Shown piece after piece: positions 46,681 through 64,000 of a stretch of DNA of 64,000 nt (its first letter is position 1; every line of letters begins with the position of its first letter). The DNA is from Amoebidium appalachense (taxonomy: Eukaryota; Ichthyosporea), in contig CAVNZM010000001.1 in assembly GCA_963693365.1 (NCBI GenBank), forward strand, positions 15,128,001-15,192,000, given 5' to 3'. The position numbers and the translations under genes are program-made. The notes under the pieces are model-generated. The model was given only the letters and a program-made list of their open reading frames with translations. It had not been told where the DNA came from and made no database searches.

Positions 46681-47604
46681 GGTTAGGTTTTCGCCCAAGT
46701 TCCCCCTCGTTGATGCTGCTGTTACTCTGCGAAGGCACGAGAGAATCTCTGTCGAAGCCCAGAAGCTTCTTATTCCGATTCTGCTGTCACCAGAGTGCAC
46801 TTGTGTGCATGTGCATATATATGCGCTATTAAACGGACTCCATAAAGAGAGTCATCTGTATGTATGAGAGTTTTGCAATAAGGTTTAGCTGCCCTGTTCA
46901 GAAAGCATCAGCGAATATCCGGTGGAAAAAAAGTACCGGAGCCTCAGTGATTCGTGTATTAGCAGAGTATTCAGGTCAACACTACTTGAAAATCCAAACA
47001 CAGTATACGTATGAGCACAGTGAACGGCGGTGAAAGTGGGACTGAACTTCGGAAAAAAATGAAGGGATCACGTAATAGTGACGTCACAACAAGAAAGGCT
47101 GAACCTTTCGATTCGAACCCACAAACGATTCGTAAGTGTGCGATTCGTTTGATCCGATTCGAAGTTTAGGAAAAAGCGCGGGCAAAAATAGCCAATCAGT
47201 GCGAAGCTGCTGATAATGGTTGGCGCGCCGCGCAAACCACTGGAAGCAAAGCTGCCAAAGCAACGGTAACAGAAGTGAGAGGTAAAACGGAGGTTTAGAA
47301 AGCAAAACGCCAGCCAATAGAAAAAATATCAGTGTAAAACAAACTATAGTTAAAAGGGGATAATATGACAGTAGGCGCAAGTAGTGGTTTGAATTAAAAT
47401 AGGTATGCCCTCCACTGCGCGCAGCTCGATATCCGACTTAGGTACAGAACGAGACGGGAGTGTTCATTCCGCACAGAAGAAGGCAGGGAGACACGTAAAA
47501 ATAGTGCGTTTCGCTTCGTAAGAGGAGTATAAGTCTTGCACACAGAACACACCAGTGTGTGAATTCTCTACGTCCGCTTGGTGGAGCCAACAGCGCGCGG
47601 GAAG
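46681..47604. promoter_or_regulatory. Divergent promoter region of Acinus and the claspin-like gene
   Basis: About 920 bp of unique sequence, free of microsatellites, separates the two start codons (46680 minus, 47605 plus). It contains a run of GATTCG motifs (47105-47166) and a CCAAT box (agccaatcag near 47188). No TATA box was recognised. Confidence 0.5.
47105..47166. promoter_or_regulatory. Cluster of GATTCG / TTCGAATC motifs
   Basis: GATTCG occurs at least five times within about 60 bp (gattcgaac, gattcgtaag, gattcgtttg, gattcgaag and the overlapping tcgattcg), some as palindromic TTCGAA cores. It lies between the two divergent genes. Confidence 0.45.
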
Positions 47605-63745
<16,141 letters not shown>

Positions 63746-63863
63746 GTATGTTGCATCCCCCCCCCCCGCTCCCCCCGCCCCCCGGAAATACACACACACG
63801 CACATGCAAACTTACAGACGCATACGTACAAACACATGTGTGCAGGTGCATGCACCCACACAC

Positions 63864-63867
<4 letters not shown>

Positions 63868-63954
<87 letters not shown>
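63868..63954. repeat. (AC)n array near window end
   Basis: Pure AC, about 87 nt, in the intron after the last visible claspin-like exon. Confidence 0.95.
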
Positions 63955-63957
<3 letters not shown>

Positions 63958-64000
63958 CACTCCCCCCCTCCCCCCCCCCTTCTCCCCCGGGCGAAAGCTT

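Noticed and set aside
46690-46800. Coding exon KLLGFDRDSLVPSQSNSSIN upstream of Acinus
   Set aside because: The ACCATGGCG|gtacgt start exon at 46680-46675 joins in phase to the next exon; this stretch is then 5' untranslated or promoter.
47095-47120. tRNA-like B box (gggttcgaatc on the minus strand)
   Set aside because: No A box or cloverleaf at the right distance; it is part of the GATTCG cluster.
47084-47380. 98-aa hydrophobic ORF on the minus strand
   Set aside because: Lies in the divergent promoter region, overlaps the GATTCG cluster and has no recognisable family; likely chance.

Overview
This is nuclear DNA from a eukaryote. Genes are split by spliceosomal introns with GT..AG ends, and all three stop codons are used as stops (TAA, TAG and TGA each close an intact gene). 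There are TATA boxes and an AATAAA signal. The introns are extraordinarily rich in microsatellites: (GT)n/(AC)n, poly-G/poly-C, (GA)n/(CT)n, poly-T and (GGGA)n. A tandem-PDZ syntenin-like protein, an Acinus homologue, a claspin-like protein, an ABCC transporter and an Agd3-type polysaccharide deacetylase would fit a unicellular opisthokont or animal relative. That placement is inference; nothing here fixes the species.

Layout. 0.6-12 kb (minus strand, possibly starting near 14.4 kb): a full-size ABCC/MRP-type ABC transporter in about 12 recognisable exons, cut by the window start before its second nucleotide-binding domain. It carries four single-base frameshifts and one in-frame stop. 15.5-15.7 kb: a cluster of three small hairpins. 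16.1-17.0 kb (minus): an intact single-exon syntenin-like gene with its own TATA box. 17.25-18.17 kb: a (GGACC)-bounded segment that may be a mobile element. 18.2-23.3 kb: no supported gene. 23.3-25.0 kb (plus): an intact secreted cysteine-rich protein. 26.07-30.73 kb (minus): an Agd3-like extracellular deacetylase with an in-frame TGA. 30.9-31.1 kb: a displaced second copy of an ABCC intron-exon segment. 34.1-34.7 kb (plus): a small membrane-protein gene with TATA box and poly(A) signal. 34.84-37.27 kb (minus): a broken mobile element with a tyrosine recombinase and an upstream ORF. 38.86-46.68 kb (minus): a complete nine-exon Acinus gene (345 aa) whose exon phases all fit. 47.6-63.75 kb (plus): a claspin/Mrc1-like replication-checkpoint gene in 20 exons, running off the window end.

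Acting together: Acinus (splicing-linked ASAP complex) and the claspin-like gene are divergently transcribed from a shared ~0.9 kb region holding a cluster of GATTCG motifs. The other genes have no obvious functional link. Features that recur across the window are (i) splice sites set directly in dinucleotide repeats, several introns having (GT)n just after the donor and (AC)n just before the acceptor; (ii) single-base length changes, often in short homopolymers, that break otherwise conserved reading frames; and (iii) short dispersed intronic sequences attached to poly-C/poly-G tracts. Exon coordinates were derived by hand from reading-frame continuity and splice-phase matching.
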